From Pseudomonadota bacterium (GTDB lineage: Bacteria > Desulfobacterota > Anaeroferrophillalia > Anaeroferrophillales > Tharpellaceae): a stretch of 5,383 bases of DNA. The stretch spans positions 1 through 5,383 of the forward strand of contig WFRP01000032.1 of the NCBI GenBank assembly GCA_015486505.1, written 5' to 3'. Position 1 is the stretch's first letter; every line of letters begins with the position of its first letter. The translations under genes were made by a program, and so were the position numbers. The notes beneath the pieces were generated by a model that worked only from the letters and a program-made list of their open reading frames with translations, was not told the DNA's origin and ran no database searches. Below are positions 5,314 to 5,383 of the stretch, piece by piece.

Positions 5314-5383
5314 ATTAGTACCTTACAGGTTATTTTCTTGTTTTTTTCGACAGCTTTTTTCAACTGTAAAAACAAGAAAATGT
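5314..5383 (-). repeat. Repeat module X, inverted right copy with long palindrome
   Basis: 5314-5338 is the exact reverse complement of 82-106, and 5375-5383 matches the reverse complement of 47-55. The module abuts module Y at 5313/5314. It contains a perfect 14-bp inverted repeat, ATTTTCTTGTTTTT (5332-5345) with AAAAACAAGAAAAT (5368-5381), plus inner ACAG/CTGT (5350-5353, 5364-5367). The palindrome ends 2 bases before the window ends. If the window is a whole contig, this position at the edge could reflect assembly breaking or folding back at a repeat. Its true right boundary is not visible. Confidence 0.75.

Overview
The window reads as a piece of a Gram-negative chromosome of moderate GC, most like an environmental deltaproteobacterium (Desulfobacterota-type). 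That placement is inferred from the compact order M23 peptidase - xseB - ispA, from Sec-type signal peptides, and from a PAS/HisKA/receiver hybrid kinase of a style common in that group. No rRNA or other marker fixes the taxonomy.

Layout, all genes on the + strand. Positions 1-117 are non-coding and carry a short hairpin and a dispersed-repeat module (called X here). Positions 118-2882 are a very tight four-gene block: a secreted M23 (LytM-type) peptidoglycan hydrolase, xseB (small subunit of exonuclease VII), ispA (short-chain polyprenyl diphosphate synthase) and a 223-residue Rossmann-like protein with a striking cysteine pattern. Junctions are overlaps of 20, 4 and 1 nt, so the four genes are probably co-transcribed and translationally coupled. 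In many relatives dxs follows ispA (recalled, not checked); here the Rossmann-like gene takes that place.

A 147-bp gap (2883-3029) is filled mostly by a 112-bp repeat module (Y). Then comes a 721-residue membrane-anchored hybrid histidine kinase (3030-5195, TTG start): two PAS domains, HisKA, HATPase and a C-terminal receiver. Six bases after its stop a second copy of Y lies in the opposite orientation (5202-5313), followed directly by a second, inverted copy of X (5314-5383). The kinase is thus bracketed almost exactly by inverted copies of Y, and the whole window by inverted copies of X.

Functionally the block mixes cell-wall remodelling, nuclease assembly and isoprenoid precursor supply, a housekeeping operon rather than a pathway. 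The kinase looks like a separate unit whose 5' and 3' untranslated regions are built from the repeat. The repeat architecture is the most unusual thing in the window: modular X/Y copies, and hairpins retained although one arm differs in sequence. No transposase, tRNA, rRNA, CRISPR array or phage gene is visible.
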